From Amycolatopsis deserti (GTDB lineage: Bacteria > Actinomycetota > Actinomycetes > Mycobacteriales > Pseudonocardiaceae), in contig NZ_BNAU01000003.1 in the NCBI RefSeq assembly GCF_014653945.1, positions 558,001 through 622,000 of the forward strand: 64,000 nucleotides of DNA. Direction: 5' to 3'. The notes under the pieces are model-generated. The model worked only from the letters and a program-made list of their open reading frames with translations. It was not told where the DNA came from and searched no databases. Numbering within the stretch: the first letter of the stretch is position 1; each line of letters opens with the position of its first letter. Shown here one piece after another: positions 1 through 8,174 of the stretch. A program made the position numbers and the translations under genes.

Positions 1-73
1 CGCGCCCGAAGGGATTCGAACCCCTAACCTTCTGATCCGTAGTCAGATGCTCTATCCGTTGAGCTACGGGCGC
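1..73 (-). tRNA. tRNA-Arg (anticodon ACG)
   Basis: The reverse strand folds as a full cloverleaf. The 7-bp acceptor stem pairs 67-73 with 2-8 and the discriminator is G at position 1. The anticodon loop reads CTACGGA, giving ACG, and the T arm carries GGTTCGAATCC. No CCA is encoded within the window, because the 3' end sits at the window edge. It would read CGN arginine codons after A34 is modified to inosine. Confidence 0.95.
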
Positions 74-92
74 TTGTTCAGTTTTCACTCTA

Positions 93-111
93 GCACTCGG
101 GGTCCGAGTGC
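93..111. terminator. Hairpin between the two tRNA genes
   Basis: Perfect 8-bp stem (GCACTCGG with CCGAGTGC) and a 3-nt loop in the 42-bp spacer between the tRNA genes. There is no clear U tract in either direction, so it may be a terminator-like or processing hairpin. Confidence 0.45.
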
Positions 112-115
112 CTTG

Positions 116-205
116 CGGAGGCTCCGGGATTTGAACCCGGGAGGGGGGGTTACCCCCAACCGCATTAGCAGTGCGGCGCCATAGACCAGACTAGGCGAAG
201 CCTCC
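116..205 (-). tRNA. tRNA-Ser (anticodon GCT)
   Basis: Reverse-strand cloverleaf with a 7-bp acceptor stem (199-205 with 117-123) and a long class II variable arm made of G and C runs. The anticodon loop CTGCTAA gives GCT, which reads AGC and AGT. It is transcribed toward the tRNA-Arg gene. Confidence 0.95.
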
Positions 206-228
206 CGGATCACGACCACTGCTGAGAT

Positions 229-258
229 AGCGTACACAGCCCCGAAACGCAGCCGCAA
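229..258 (-). promoter_or_regulatory. Promoter for tRNA-Ser
   Basis: On the minus strand a TTGCGG -35 box (258-253) and a TACGCT -10 box (234-229) are separated by 18 bp. The -10 box lies about 24 bp before the mature tRNA-Ser 5' end, the usual layout for a vegetative actinobacterial tRNA promoter. Confidence 0.6.
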
Positions 259-267
259 AGGACCCCC

Positions 268-1989
268 TCATCGCCGCAACAAGCGGCGCAACCTGGGGGA
301 ACGTCCGGCGAGCCCCTCGGCCTCGAAGACGGCCACCCCGACGCGCGGCAGCTCGCGGACCCCCGGGTACACCAGGTACCGCGGCACCCACCGCGGCTGG
401 AACTTCGCGTTGAACCGGTACAGCGTCTCGATCTGCACCCAGTGTGACATCCACCCCAGGAACTTCGCCGACGCGCGCGCGACCGGGCCGGCTCCGATCC
501 GCCTGCCCTGCTCCATCAGCTTCCGGAACGCGGCGAAGTTGAGCGAGACGTACCTCACACCGTGATCGCGGGCGGCGAGCAGCAGCTCCGAGATCATCAG
601 CTCGTTGATGCCGTTGTCGGCGGTCCGGTCGCGGCGCATCACGTCCAGCGACAGCCCGTCCTCGCCCCACGGCACGAACTGCAGCAGCCCCCGCACGACG
701 CCGTCCTGCTCGGCCGTCACCAGCACCGAACCGGGGTCACCCATCCGGCCCAGCGCCATCGAGAACCCCCGCTCCGTGTCGCTCCCCCGCCACTTCGCGG
801 CCAGCGCCTCCAGCTCGGCCAGCTCGCCCTCGGCCAGCTCCTCCGGCCGCCGCACCCGGACGCTGTACCCGGCCCGCTTCGTCTTCGCCACCGCCTGGCG
901 CACCCCGCGCATCACGCGGCCGTCCAGGGTGAACGTGTCGGCGTCGACGACCGCCTCGTCGCCGATCTCCAGCACGTCCAGGTCGAACCGGGCCCACGCC
1001 GTCGCGCCCAGCTCGGAGCACCCCATGGCCGCCGGGACCCAGCCGTGCCGCCGGCACACCGCCAGGAACTCCTCGATCGCGCCCGGCCAGGCCTCGTTGT
1101 CGCCCAGCGGATCGGCCGACGCGATCGCCGCCCCGGCGATCACCCGGTACGTCACGGCCGCCTTGCCGGTCCTGGAGAAGACCGCGAACTTGTCGTCGCG
1201 CAGCGCGAAGTAGCCCAGCGAGTCGCGGGCGCCGTGCTTGTCCAGCAGCGCCTTCAGCCGGGCCTTCTCGTCCTCGCTCAGGCTCGGCGCCGGCTCGGCC
1301 GAGCGCAGCAGGAAGTACGCCGCGAGCAGCACCGCTCCGAGCCCGAACAGCAACCCGACCGTCGCGGTCAGGTCGTCCATCCACTCCACGTGGAACTCGG
1401 CCGGCCCGCTGACCCCGAACAGCGCCAGCGCCGCCTCGGCCATCCGGTCCGGGAAGGACAGGGGTGTCATGAACCGCGCGGGGGCCACCGACAGCAGCGC
1501 GACGTTGATCACGAACCCGGCCACCAGCAGCTGCACGAACACCCGCAGCGCGACCCACTTGCCGGTCACCGGGTCCGGCAGCGCGACGAAGTGCCGCCGG
1601 TTCAGCACCAGCGTCACGGCCAGCGCGACCGCCACCACCCCGGCGCCGAACACGTGCTGCATCCCGAGGTGCGACACGGCCAGCACGACGCTGGCGGCGA
1701 GCGCGAGCTGCCAGGCCCGGCGCTTGCGCCGCTTCAACCCGGAGGCGAGCATGATCAACAGGACGCCGACGGCCAGCACGACGGCGGCCGCGGCCGTCGT
1801 CGCCTCCTGGGGCAGCCCGAGCCACACGGCGACGTGACCACGCATGCCGCGCCGCCCGGCGGGCAGGACGACCGAGATCACCGCCAGCAGCCCGACCAGC
1901 CTGGTCACCCAGGTGATCGCGAACACCGACGCGGCGCCCGTCACCCGCCACACCGCGGGCCGTTCCCCCGCCAACGTCCTCCCCGACAC
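268..1989 (-). CDS. Phosphatidylglycerol lysyltransferase (MprF/LPG synthase) domain membrane protein
   Basis: Predicted 573-residue membrane protein. The N-terminal half has about six hydrophobic segments. The C-terminal half is a cytosolic DUF2156 (LPG synthase C-terminal, GNAT-like) domain that includes the segments FAVFSRTG, ASADPLGD and YVSLNFA. The family transfers aminoacyl groups from aminoacyl-tRNA to membrane lipids or makes related lipids. No lysyl-tRNA synthetase domain is attached, unlike mycobacterial LysX. The GTG at 1989 was chosen because it lies 8 nt after the stop of the upstream gene and is preceded by G/A-rich Shine-Dalgarno sequence (GGGGGAAG). A longer reading frame would run 120 bp into the synthetase gene. 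It is probably the last gene of a three-gene operon with the acetoacetyl-CoA synthetase and hydrolase genes. The actual lipid substrate is not known. Confidence 0.85.
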   Translation of the reverse strand: MSGRTLAGERPAVWRVTGAASVFAITWVTRLVGLLAVISVVLPAGRRGMRGHVAVWLGLPQEATTAAAAVVLAVGVLLIMLASGLKRRKRRAWQLALAASVVLAVSHLGMQHVFGAGVVAVALAVTLVLNRRHFVALPDPVTGKWVALRVFVQLLVAGFVINVALLSVAPARFMTPLSFPDRMAEAALALFGVSGPAEFHVEWMDDLTATVGLLFGLGAVLLAAYFLLRSAEPAPSLSEDEKARLKALLDKHGARDSLGYFALRDDKFAVFSRTGKAAVTYRVIAGAAIASADPLGDNEAWPGAIEEFLAVCRRHGWVPAAMGCSELGATAWARFDLDVLEIGDEAVVDADTFTLDGRVMRGVRQAVAKTKRAGYSVRVRRPEELAEGELAELEALAAKWRGSDTERGFSMALGRMGDPGSVLVTAEQDGVVRGLLQFVPWGEDGLSLDVMRRDRTADNGINELMISELLLAARDHGVRYVSLNFAAFRKLMEQGRRIGAGPVARASAKFLGWMSHWVQIETLYRFNAKFQPRWVPRYLVYPGVRELPRVGVAVFEAEGLAGRSPRLRRLLRR

Positions 1990-1997
1990 CCTTCCCC

Positions 1998-3962
1998 CTA
2001 ACTCCCCCTCGCCATGTCGACGAACGGTTCCAGTGCCGCCGGGTTGGCGAGCGCGTCCCGGCTGACCGCCCGCTCCGGCGCCATCCCGGTCAGGATCTTC
2101 TTGACCGGCACCTCGCACTTCTTACCGTTCAGCGTCCGCGGCACCTCCGCCACCTCGACGAACCGATCGGGTACGTGTCGCGGCGAGAGGGCGCGCCGCA
2201 GCTGGACGCGCAGCTCCGGCTCGACCGCGGCAAGATCCGCCCCGGGCGCCATCACGACGAAACACAGCAGCTCACCGTCGGTATTCCCGGCTCGCGTGGT
2301 GTCGATGACGAGCGAGTCGGCGATCTCGTCGAAGCCCTCGACGATCCGGTAGAACTCGGCGGTGCCCATCCGCACGCCACCGCGGTTGAGGGTCGAGTCG
2401 CTGCGGCCGTAGATCACCGCCGAGCCGCGGGGCGTGATCCGGATCCAGTCGCCGTGCCGCCACACACCCGGGTACATGTCGAAGTAGGCCTCGCGCAGCC
2501 GCGACCCGTCCTCGTCGTTCCAGAAGAACACCGGCATCGACGGCATCGGCTTGGTCACCACCAGCTCGCCGACCTCGTCGACGACCTCGCGGCCCTCCTC
2601 GTCGAACGCGGTCACCGCCGCGCCGAGCGCCCGGCAGGACAGCTCGCCCAGCCACACCGGGACGTCCGGCGCGGCGGCGACGAACGCGGCGCACAGGTCG
2701 GTGCCGCCGGACACCGAGCAGATCTGCACCGACCGGCCGACCTCGTCGGCGATCCAGCGGAACCCGTCGTCGGACAGCGGCGCGCCGGTCGACCCAAGCG
2801 CCCGCAACGAGGACAGGTCGACCGACGCGGCCGGGCGAATCCGGGCCTTGAGGCAGCTCTGGATGAACGGCGCGGACGTGCCGAAGTAGGTGATCCGCTC
2901 CTCGGCCGCCAGCCGCCACAGCGTGTTCAGGTCCGGGTGCCCCGGGCTGCCGTCGAACATCACGATCGTCGAGCGCGCCAGCAGCCCGCCGATCAGGAAG
3001 TTCCACATCATCCAGCCGGTGGTGGTGAACCAGAAGAAGCGGTCGCCGGGCCCGAGGTCCATCTGCAGCACCGTCGCCTTGAGGTGCTCCAGCACGATCC
3101 CGCCGTGCCCCTGCACGATGCCCTTCGGCAGGCCGGTGGTGCCGGACGAGTACAGCACCCACAGCGGGTGGTCGAACGGCACCGGCTCGTAGGCCATCTC
3201 CGCGCCGGCGTGCTCGGCGAGCAGCGTGTCCCAGTCGAGGGAGTCGTCGACCGTGCCGCCGCCGGCGTAGTCGACCAGCACGGTCGCGGTCAGCGACGGC
3301 ATCTGCGCGCGCAGCTCGCCGATCGTCGGCCGCACGTCGAAGGACCGTCCGTTGTAGACGTAGCCGTTGATCGCGACCAGGACCTTCGGCTCGATCTGGG
3401 TGAACCGGTCGCTGATCGCGCGCACCCCGAAGTCCGGCGAACAGGACGACCAGATCGCGCCCAGGCTCGCGGTGGCCAGGAACGCGACCAGGGTCTGCGG
3501 GCAGTTCGGGGCGAGCGCGACCACGCGGTCCCCCCGGCCGACGCCGAGCGCGACGAGCGCCGACCGCGCCGCGGCGACCTGCTCGCGCAGCTCGCGGTAG
3601 GTGAGGCGGGCGCTCCGGCCGTCCTCGCGCCGGAAGATCACCGCGAGGGCGTCGTCGGCGCCGGTCAGCGCGTGTTCGGTGTAGTTGAGGGTGCCGCCGG
3701 GGAACCACCGCGCGCCGGGCATGCGCGCGTCGCCGAGGACCGCGGCCGGCCGGTCGTGCCAGCGGAGGCCGAGGAACTCCGCCGCCGCGCCCCAGAACTC
3801 CTCGGGCCGGTCGACGGAGAACCGCCACAACTCGTCGTAGTCGTCGAGGGACAGGTCGCGCTCCGCGCGCAGCCAGTCGCGGAACGCCTGGATCCTGCTC
3901 GTGGCGACCCGCTCCGGGTCCGGGCGCCACAACACTTCCGGGGTGTCAGCAACGTTGGTCAC
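1998..3962 (-). CDS. aacS: Acetoacetyl-CoA synthetase
   Basis: 654-residue acyl-adenylate-forming ligase, expected to activate acetoacetate to acetoacetyl-CoA with ATP and CoA in the cytosol. The N-terminal ACS domain is present (DYDELWRFSVDRPEEFWGA). The ATP-binding loop reads YSSGTTGLPKGIVQGHGG, and the adenylation motifs GSTGAPLS and YGRSDSTLNRGGVRMGTAE follow. The C-terminal catalytic lysine motif is RTLNGKKCEVPVKKIL. Length and motif order match the acetoacetate-CoA ligase branch rather than plain acetyl-CoA synthetase. The start is a GTG at 3962. The gene lies 12 nt after the dienelactone-hydrolase-like gene and 8 nt before the lysyltransferase-domain gene, which indicates one operon. 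A role in ketone-body, leucine or polyhydroxybutyrate carbon use is inferred from the family. Confidence 0.93.
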   Translation of the reverse strand: MTNVADTPEVLWRPDPERVATSRIQAFRDWLRAERDLSLDDYDELWRFSVDRPEEFWGAAAEFLGLRWHDRPAAVLGDARMPGARWFPGGTLNYTEHALTGADDALAVIFRREDGRSARLTYRELREQVAAARSALVALGVGRGDRVVALAPNCPQTLVAFLATASLGAIWSSCSPDFGVRAISDRFTQIEPKVLVAINGYVYNGRSFDVRPTIGELRAQMPSLTATVLVDYAGGGTVDDSLDWDTLLAEHAGAEMAYEPVPFDHPLWVLYSSGTTGLPKGIVQGHGGIVLEHLKATVLQMDLGPGDRFFWFTTTGWMMWNFLIGGLLARSTIVMFDGSPGHPDLNTLWRLAAEERITYFGTSAPFIQSCLKARIRPAASVDLSSLRALGSTGAPLSDDGFRWIADEVGRSVQICSVSGGTDLCAAFVAAAPDVPVWLGELSCRALGAAVTAFDEEGREVVDEVGELVVTKPMPSMPVFFWNDEDGSRLREAYFDMYPGVWRHGDWIRITPRGSAVIYGRSDSTLNRGGVRMGTAEFYRIVEGFDEIADSLVIDTTRAGNTDGELLCFVVMAPGADLAAVEPELRVQLRRALSPRHVPDRFVEVAEVPRTLNGKKCEVPVKKILTGMAPERAVSRDALANPAALEPFVDMARGS

Positions 3963-3974
3963 CCCGGGAGCGTA

Positions 3975-4601
3975 TTAGCGCAGGTGGGCGTCGAACCAGC
4001 TCAGCGTGCGCTGCCAGGCCTCGATCGCGGCCTGCGGGTCCGCGTCGAACCGGTGGTTGGCCCCCGGGTAGCGGACCACGTTGGTCGCCACCCGCGACTC
4101 GGCCGCCGCCTCGCGCAGCTTTTCCACCTCGGCGGCACTCAGCTCGTCACCGGCGTCGCCGTACAGGCCGAGCCACGGGCTGACCAGCTCGCGGGCGATT
4201 TCGACCAGCCCCGGCTTCTCGGCCACGCTGTGCCCGCCCACGCTGACCGCGGCCCCGAGCTTGCGGTTCGCCGCCACCAGCAGCGCGGCCGTGCCGCCGA
4301 GGTCGAAGCCGACCACGCCGAGCAGATCGGCCTGCACACCGCGCTCGACCAGCCACGCCAGCGCGATGTCGGTGGCGGCCAGGACGCTGTCCGGCGTCGG
4401 CGTGTCCTCGATGTGCGGAGCGGCGACCAGCCAGCCCTCCGCGGCCAGGCTCGAGATCAGCAGCCGTACCCCGTCGGTGATGCCGCCGACCTCGTGCAGC
4501 ACCACGAGCCCGCCACGGACGACGTTCTCGGGTTCGGCGTAGGTCAGCTCGATGGCCCGGCCGTCGTTCCGCTCGTAGTGCGAGGTGTGCGTCTGCGTCA
4601 T
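3975..4601 (-). CDS. Dienelactone hydrolase-family alpha/beta hydrolase with Asp at the nucleophile elbow
   Basis: 208-residue cytosolic alpha/beta hydrolase of the dienelactone hydrolase family (HEVGGITDGVR oxyanion region, C-terminal GANHRFDAD with the likely catalytic His). The nucleophile elbow reads GFDLGG, whereas the family usually has GxCxGG, so Asp occupies the Cys position. The codon is GAC, read from 4301-4320 on the minus strand. Asp nucleophiles are known in other alpha/beta hydrolases such as haloalkane dehalogenases, but whether this protein is active is unknown. The ATG at 4601 is preferred over a TTG at 4613. It is the first gene of the run with acetoacetyl-CoA synthetase, and the substrate cannot be inferred. 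Confidence 0.8.
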   Translation of the reverse strand: MTQTHTSHYERNDGRAIELTYAEPENVVRGGLVVLHEVGGITDGVRLLISSLAAEGWLVAAPHIEDTPTPDSVLAATDIALAWLVERGVQADLLGVVGFDLGGTAALLVAANRKLGAAVSVGGHSVAEKPGLVEIARELVSPWLGLYGDAGDELSAAEVEKLREAAAESRVATNVVRYPGANHRFDADPQAAIEAWQRTLSWFDAHLR

Positions 4602-4705
4602 CGCACTACTCAACCATCCCCGGGTGAACGGGAGTCAACACCAATCGCGATCAAGTGTTCGGGATAACGTGGCACCAGCGCGTTCGACCCGAAGGAGTGC
4701 CCGCC

Positions 4706-5758
4706 ATGTCCGTGCGTACCCGTCCCGATCTCGGCTCGCTGCCCGCCTACGTCGCCGGGCGGACGGTGCCGGGTGCGATCAAGCTCGCGAGCAACGAGGT
4801 CCCCGGCGGTCCGCTGCCGAGCGTGCGGGACGCGATCGCCGACGCCGCCGCGGACGTGAACCGCTACCCGGACATGGGTGTGACCGCGCTGGCGAACCGG
4901 CTGGCGCGCAAGTACGACTTCCCGGTGGAGCAGGTCGCGGTCGGTTGCGGCTCGGTCGCGCTGTGCCAGCAGCTCACACAAGCCCTGTGCGAGCCCGGCG
5001 ACGAGGTCCTGTTCGCGTGGCGCTCGTTCGAGGCGTACCCGATCGTCACCCAGATCGCCGGCGCGACGTCGGTGAAGGTGCCGCTGGACTCGACGCACAC
5101 GCACGACCTGGACGCGATGCTCGCCGCGATCACGCCGAAGACGAAACTGGTCTTCGTCTGCAACCCGAACAACCCGACGGGCACCGCGAACCGCCGCGAG
5201 GAGCTGGTGCGCTTCCTCGACCAGGTGCCGCCGCACGTGGTCGTGGCGCTGGACGAGGCCTACCGCGAGTTCGTCACCGACCCGGACGTGCCGGACGGCA
5301 TGGAGTTCGCCCGCACCCGCGACAACGTGGTGGTGCTGCGGACCTTCTCCAAGGCCTACGGACTGGCCGGGCTGCGCGTCGGCTACCTGGTCGGCCCGGC
5401 CGAGCTGGCCGAGGTGGTGCGCAAGGTCTACATCCCGTTCAGCGTGAACTCGCTGGCGCAGATCGCCGCGATGGCCTCGCTGGACGCCGAGGACGAGATG
5501 CGGCAGCGCTGCGCCGCGATCGTCACCGAGCGGCAGCGCGTCGCCGACGAGCTGCTCGCACTGGGCTACGAGGTGCCCGAGACGCACGCCAACTTCGTGT
5601 GGATGCCGCTGGGCGACCGCGCGCTGGAGTTCGCCGAGCACGCGCTGGCGAACAAGGTGGTCGTGCGCGCCTTCGCCGGCGACGGCGTGCGGATCACGGT
5701 GAGCACCCGCGAGGAGAACGACGCGTTCCTGCAGGCGGCGCGCGGCTTCAGCCGTTGA
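4706..5758 (+). CDS. pat: Histidinol-phosphate/aromatic aminotransferase (Pat/HisC-type)
   Basis: 350-residue class I/II PLP aminotransferase. The order is LASNEVPGGP near the N-terminus, then FVCNPNNPTG and the PLP-lysine motif TFSKAYGLAGLRVGY. A C-terminal RITVSTREEND segment binds the substrate carboxylate. The ATG at 4706 has a strong GAAGGAG Shine-Dalgarno 8 nt upstream. The protein belongs to the HisC2/Pat branch, which transaminates aromatic 2-oxo acids or histidinol phosphate. There is no adjacent his gene, so an aromatic aminotransferase is more likely. It converges with the TauE/SafE gene and overlaps it by 11 bp. Confidence 0.9.
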   Translation: MSVRTRPDLGSLPAYVAGRTVPGAIKLASNEVPGGPLPSVRDAIADAAADVNRYPDMGVTALANRLARKYDFPVEQVAVGCGSVALCQQLTQALCEPGDEVLFAWRSFEAYPIVTQIAGATSVKVPLDSTHTHDLDAMLAAITPKTKLVFVCNPNNPTGTANRREELVRFLDQVPPHVVVALDEAYREFVTDPDVPDGMEFARTRDNVVVLRTFSKAYGLAGLRVGYLVGPAELAEVVRKVYIPFSVNSLAQIAAMASLDAEDEMRQRCAAIVTERQRVADELLALGYEVPETHANFVWMPLGDRALEFAEHALANKVVVRAFAGDGVRITVSTREENDAFLQAARGFSR

Positions 5759-6512
5759 CCACCAGCTGGACGATCGCGGCGATCCCGACCACGACGATCA
5801 CGCCGCGCAGCACCGGCGCGGGCAGCCGGCGCCCGATCTTGGCGCCGAGCTGCCCGCCGATGGTGGACCCGACGGCGAGCAGCGCGACCACCGGCCAGCT
5901 GACCGGGGCGATGAACGCGTAGACGATCCCGGCGACCACGTTGACCACGGCGGCCAGGACGTTCTTGATGCCGTTGAGCCGCTGCAGCGGGTCGGTGAGC
6001 AGCATGCCCATGAACGCCATCAGCATCACACCCTGCGCCGCGGTGAAGTAGCCGCCGTAGATGCCGACCAGGAAGATCAGGAACAGCACGAGCCCGCCGT
6101 GCGAGCTGCCGCCGTCCCCGGCCTCGCGGCGGCGCGCCACCCACGCCGACACCCGCGGCTGGATGATCACCAGCACCACCGCGAGCCCGACCAGCACCGG
6201 CACGACCGTCTCGAACGCGTTGGGCGGCAAGGAAAGCAGCAGCACCGTGCCGCACACCGCGCCGAGCGCCGACGGCATCGCGTACCGCACCAGCCTCCTG
6301 CGCTGCCCGGTCAGCTCGTGCCGGTACCCGATCGCGCCGCTGATCGTGCCCGGCGCGAGCCCGATCGCGTTCGACGTCGTCGCGGTCACCGGCGAGTAGC
6401 CGAGCGCCACCAGCACCGGGAACGTGACGAGCGTGCCGGACCCGACGACCGTGTTGATCGTGCCGGCCCACACGCCCGCGAGGAATACGACCAGCGCCTC
6501 CCACCACTCCAT
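5748..6512 (-). CDS. TauE/SafE (TSUP) family membrane permease
   Basis: 254-residue integral membrane protein with about eight hydrophobic segments and two internally similar halves, each containing a G-N/T-x-V-G or GGYFTAAQG-type loop. It matches the sulfite exporter TauE/SafE family, which moves sulfite, sulfoacetate and similar anions across the plasma membrane. The ATG at 6512 (MEWWEALVVF) begins directly with the first membrane helix. It is divergent from the eRF1-like gene, which has its own sigma-F-type promoter in the 54-bp gap. The transported anion is not predictable from the sequence. Confidence 0.88.
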   Translation of the reverse strand: MEWWEALVVFLAGVWAGTINTVVGSGTLVTFPVLVALGYSPVTATTSNAIGLAPGTISGAIGYRHELTGQRRRLVRYAMPSALGAVCGTVLLLSLPPNAFETVVPVLVGLAVVLVIIQPRVSAWVARRREAGDGGSSHGGLVLFLIFLVGIYGGYFTAAQGVMLMAFMGMLLTDPLQRLNGIKNVLAAVVNVVAGIVYAFIAPVSWPVVALLAVGSTIGGQLGAKIGRRLPAPVLRGVIVVVGIAAIVQLVVNG

Positions 6513-6531
6513 GTCCCCATCAAACCGTGGC

Positions 6532-6556
6532 GTTTCGCGGCACCGGCCGACGGGTA
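6532..6556 (+). promoter_or_regulatory. Sigma-F/SigB-type promoter for the eRF1-like gene
   Basis: GTTT at 6532-6535, a 16-nt spacer, and GGGTA at 6552-6556. This matches the actinobacterial SigF/SigB consensus GTTT-N15-17-GGGTA. The ATG at 6567 follows only 10 nt after the -10 element, so the transcript would be leaderless or nearly so. Confidence 0.75.
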
Positions 6557-6566
6557 AGAAGCGGGC

Positions 6567-7622
6567 ATGGACACGACGACGCTGCGCCCGCTGGTGACCG
6601 CGACCGGTCCGTTCACGTCCGTCTACTTCGAGGACTCGCACGACACCGCGGACGCGGAGAAGCAACTCGAGCTGAAGTGGCGCGAGCTGAAGGACGCGCT
6701 GACCGCGCAGCACGCCCCGGACGGTGCGGTGGGCGCGCTGGAGAGCGCGATCCTGGACGGTCCGCGCGCGTCCGGCCGCAGCGGCCGCGCGCTGCTGGCC
6801 GCCGGCGAGCGGGTCCTGGTCGACGAGCACCTGCCGAGCCCGCCGGCGAGCACCATCGCCCGCGTGTCCGACCTGCCCTACCTGCTGCCGCTGGCGCGGT
6901 ACGGGGAGCTGGCACTGCCGCACGTGGTCGCCGAGGTCGACCAGGTCAGCGCCACCATCCGGGCCTACGACGAGCACGGGGACGAGATGGCCGTGGAGGA
7001 GGTCAGCGGCCAGGAGCACCCGGTGCACAAGACGCGCGGCGGTGGTGAGGCGCACCACCGCATGCAGCACCGCACCGAGGAGGTCCGGCACCACAACGTC
7101 GCCGACATCGCCGACGCGGTCGCCCGTCTCGCCGAACGCACCCACGCGGAGCTGATCGTGGTGGCCGGCGAGGTGCAGGGCCGCACGGCCGTGATCGAGG
7201 AACTGCCCGAGGCCGCGAAGGCCATCGCGCGGGAGGCCACGCACTCCGACGTCGCCGACGAGCTGGCCGAAGCGGTCCGGCAGAGCCGGTTGAACGATGT
7301 GGTCGAGCGGTTCCGCGGCGCGCTGAGCCGGCCGGACGGCCTTGCGGTGCAAGGGCTCGAGGCCGTGACCGCCGCTCTGCGGGAGGCCGATGTGGAGACC
7401 CTGCTCGTCGGCGATCCGGGCGAGGACGTGGTGTGCACAGGGGCGACCCCGGCGCAGATCGCGCTGGGTGAGGAAGAACTCAAGGCCTACGGCGCGACGG
7501 AGATCCACCGTTGCCGGGCCGACGAGGCGGTCCCCGCCGCAGCGATCGCCGTGGACGCGGACCTGGTGCACGTCGACGAGGAGCTCGTCGACGGATTCGG
7601 CGCGATCTTGCGCCATCGGTGA
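6567..7622 (+). CDS. eRF1/Vms1-like peptidyl-tRNA hydrolase (baeRF, Rv2629 family)
   Basis: 351-residue cytosolic protein of the bacterial eRF1-like (baeRF) group related to M. tuberculosis Rv2629. The central section reads ISG-like beta strands followed by HPVHKTRGGGEAHHRMQHR, which occupies the place of the catalytic release-factor loop. A C-terminal L7Ae-like half contains ELIVVAGEVQGR and ETLLVGDPGEDVVCTG. Known relatives cleave peptidyl-tRNA or aid ribosome rescue and dormancy survival. The gene starts at 6567 right behind a sigma-F-type promoter and lies just upstream of the anti-sigma/sigma-F pair, so stress induction is likely. It lacks a canonical GGQ, so catalysis is an inference. 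Confidence 0.8.
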   Translation: MDTTTLRPLVTATGPFTSVYFEDSHDTADAEKQLELKWRELKDALTAQHAPDGAVGALESAILDGPRASGRSGRALLAAGERVLVDEHLPSPPASTIARVSDLPYLLPLARYGELALPHVVAEVDQVSATIRAYDEHGDEMAVEEVSGQEHPVHKTRGGGEAHHRMQHRTEEVRHHNVADIADAVARLAERTHAELIVVAGEVQGRTAVIEELPEAAKAIAREATHSDVADELAEAVRQSRLNDVVERFRGALSRPDGLAVQGLEAVTAALREADVETLLVGDPGEDVVCTGATPAQIALGEEELKAYGATEIHRCRADEAVPAAAIAVDADLVHVDEELVDGFGAILRHR

Positions 7623-7739
7623 GGAGACAGTGATAACCGCAGCTACAGAATGCTTCCGGACGGTAACCGTACCGAGCGAACTTCCCTCGTTCGAGGCATG
7701 ATGGTTCCGAAGCAACACTCGAACGACGGTGAGGTGAAC

Positions 7740-8174
7740 GTGACGGACTGGGAGCCACCGTCCTTGCGCGCGCAGAACGAGATCGAACTCTGGCTCGGTG
7801 CCGACCTGGCACACCTGCCGATCGTCCGGTCGGTGGTGGCGACGCTCGCCACCCGTGCCGACTTCGACCTGGACTCGATCGCGGACCTGCGGCTGGCCGT
7901 GGACGAAGCGTGCTCGACGCTGATCACCCGGGCACTGCCGGGCTCCACCATGCGCTGCCGCTTCGTCGTGGAGGACGACGAACTGCGGTTCCAGGGCACG
8001 GTGCTGTCCGACAGCGACAGCGCGCCGAGCACCAAGTCGTTCGGCTGGCGGGTCCTGAGCACGCTCACGGACTCGGTGGACGCGCACGTGAAGTCGAACG
8101 GCCAGGGCCACCAGGTGGACATCGAACTCGCCAAGCGACGCATCGCCGTCGACGTCCCAGGGGCAGGCGCGTGA
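7740..8174 (+). CDS. rsbW: Anti-sigma factor RsbW/UsfX-type
   Basis: 144-residue GHKL-type ATP-binding kinase fold. The N box is visible as DLRLAVDEACSTLI, and the later box is a degenerate FGWRVLSTLTDSV without the canonical DxGxG, as in M. tuberculosis UsfX. It is expected to bind and hold the sigma factor encoded next to it until an anti-anti-sigma factor releases it. The GTG at 7740 has a GGTGAGG Shine-Dalgarno at 7728-7734. Upstream in-frame codons are not needed. Its stop overlaps the sigma gene start by 4 bp (GTGA), indicating translational coupling. No anti-anti-sigma gene is present in the window. Confidence 0.88.
   Translation: MTDWEPPSLRAQNEIELWLGADLAHLPIVRSVVATLATRADFDLDSIADLRLAVDEACSTLITRALPGSTMRCRFVVEDDELRFQGTVLSDSDSAPSTKSFGWRVLSTLTDSVDAHVKSNGQGHQVDIELAKRRIAVDVPGAGA

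Noticed and set aside
562-2001. 479-codon plus-strand frame opposite the lysyltransferase-domain gene, and many similar long antisense frames throughout
   Set aside because: High-GC antisense shadows: His/Arg/Gly/Pro-rich translations without domains or ribosome-binding sites, opposite well-recognised genes.
7623-7739. Sigma-F autoregulatory promoter before rsbW
   Set aside because: A CGGTAACC is present at 7661-7668, but there is no GTTT at the right spacing and no GGGTA, so the match is too poor.
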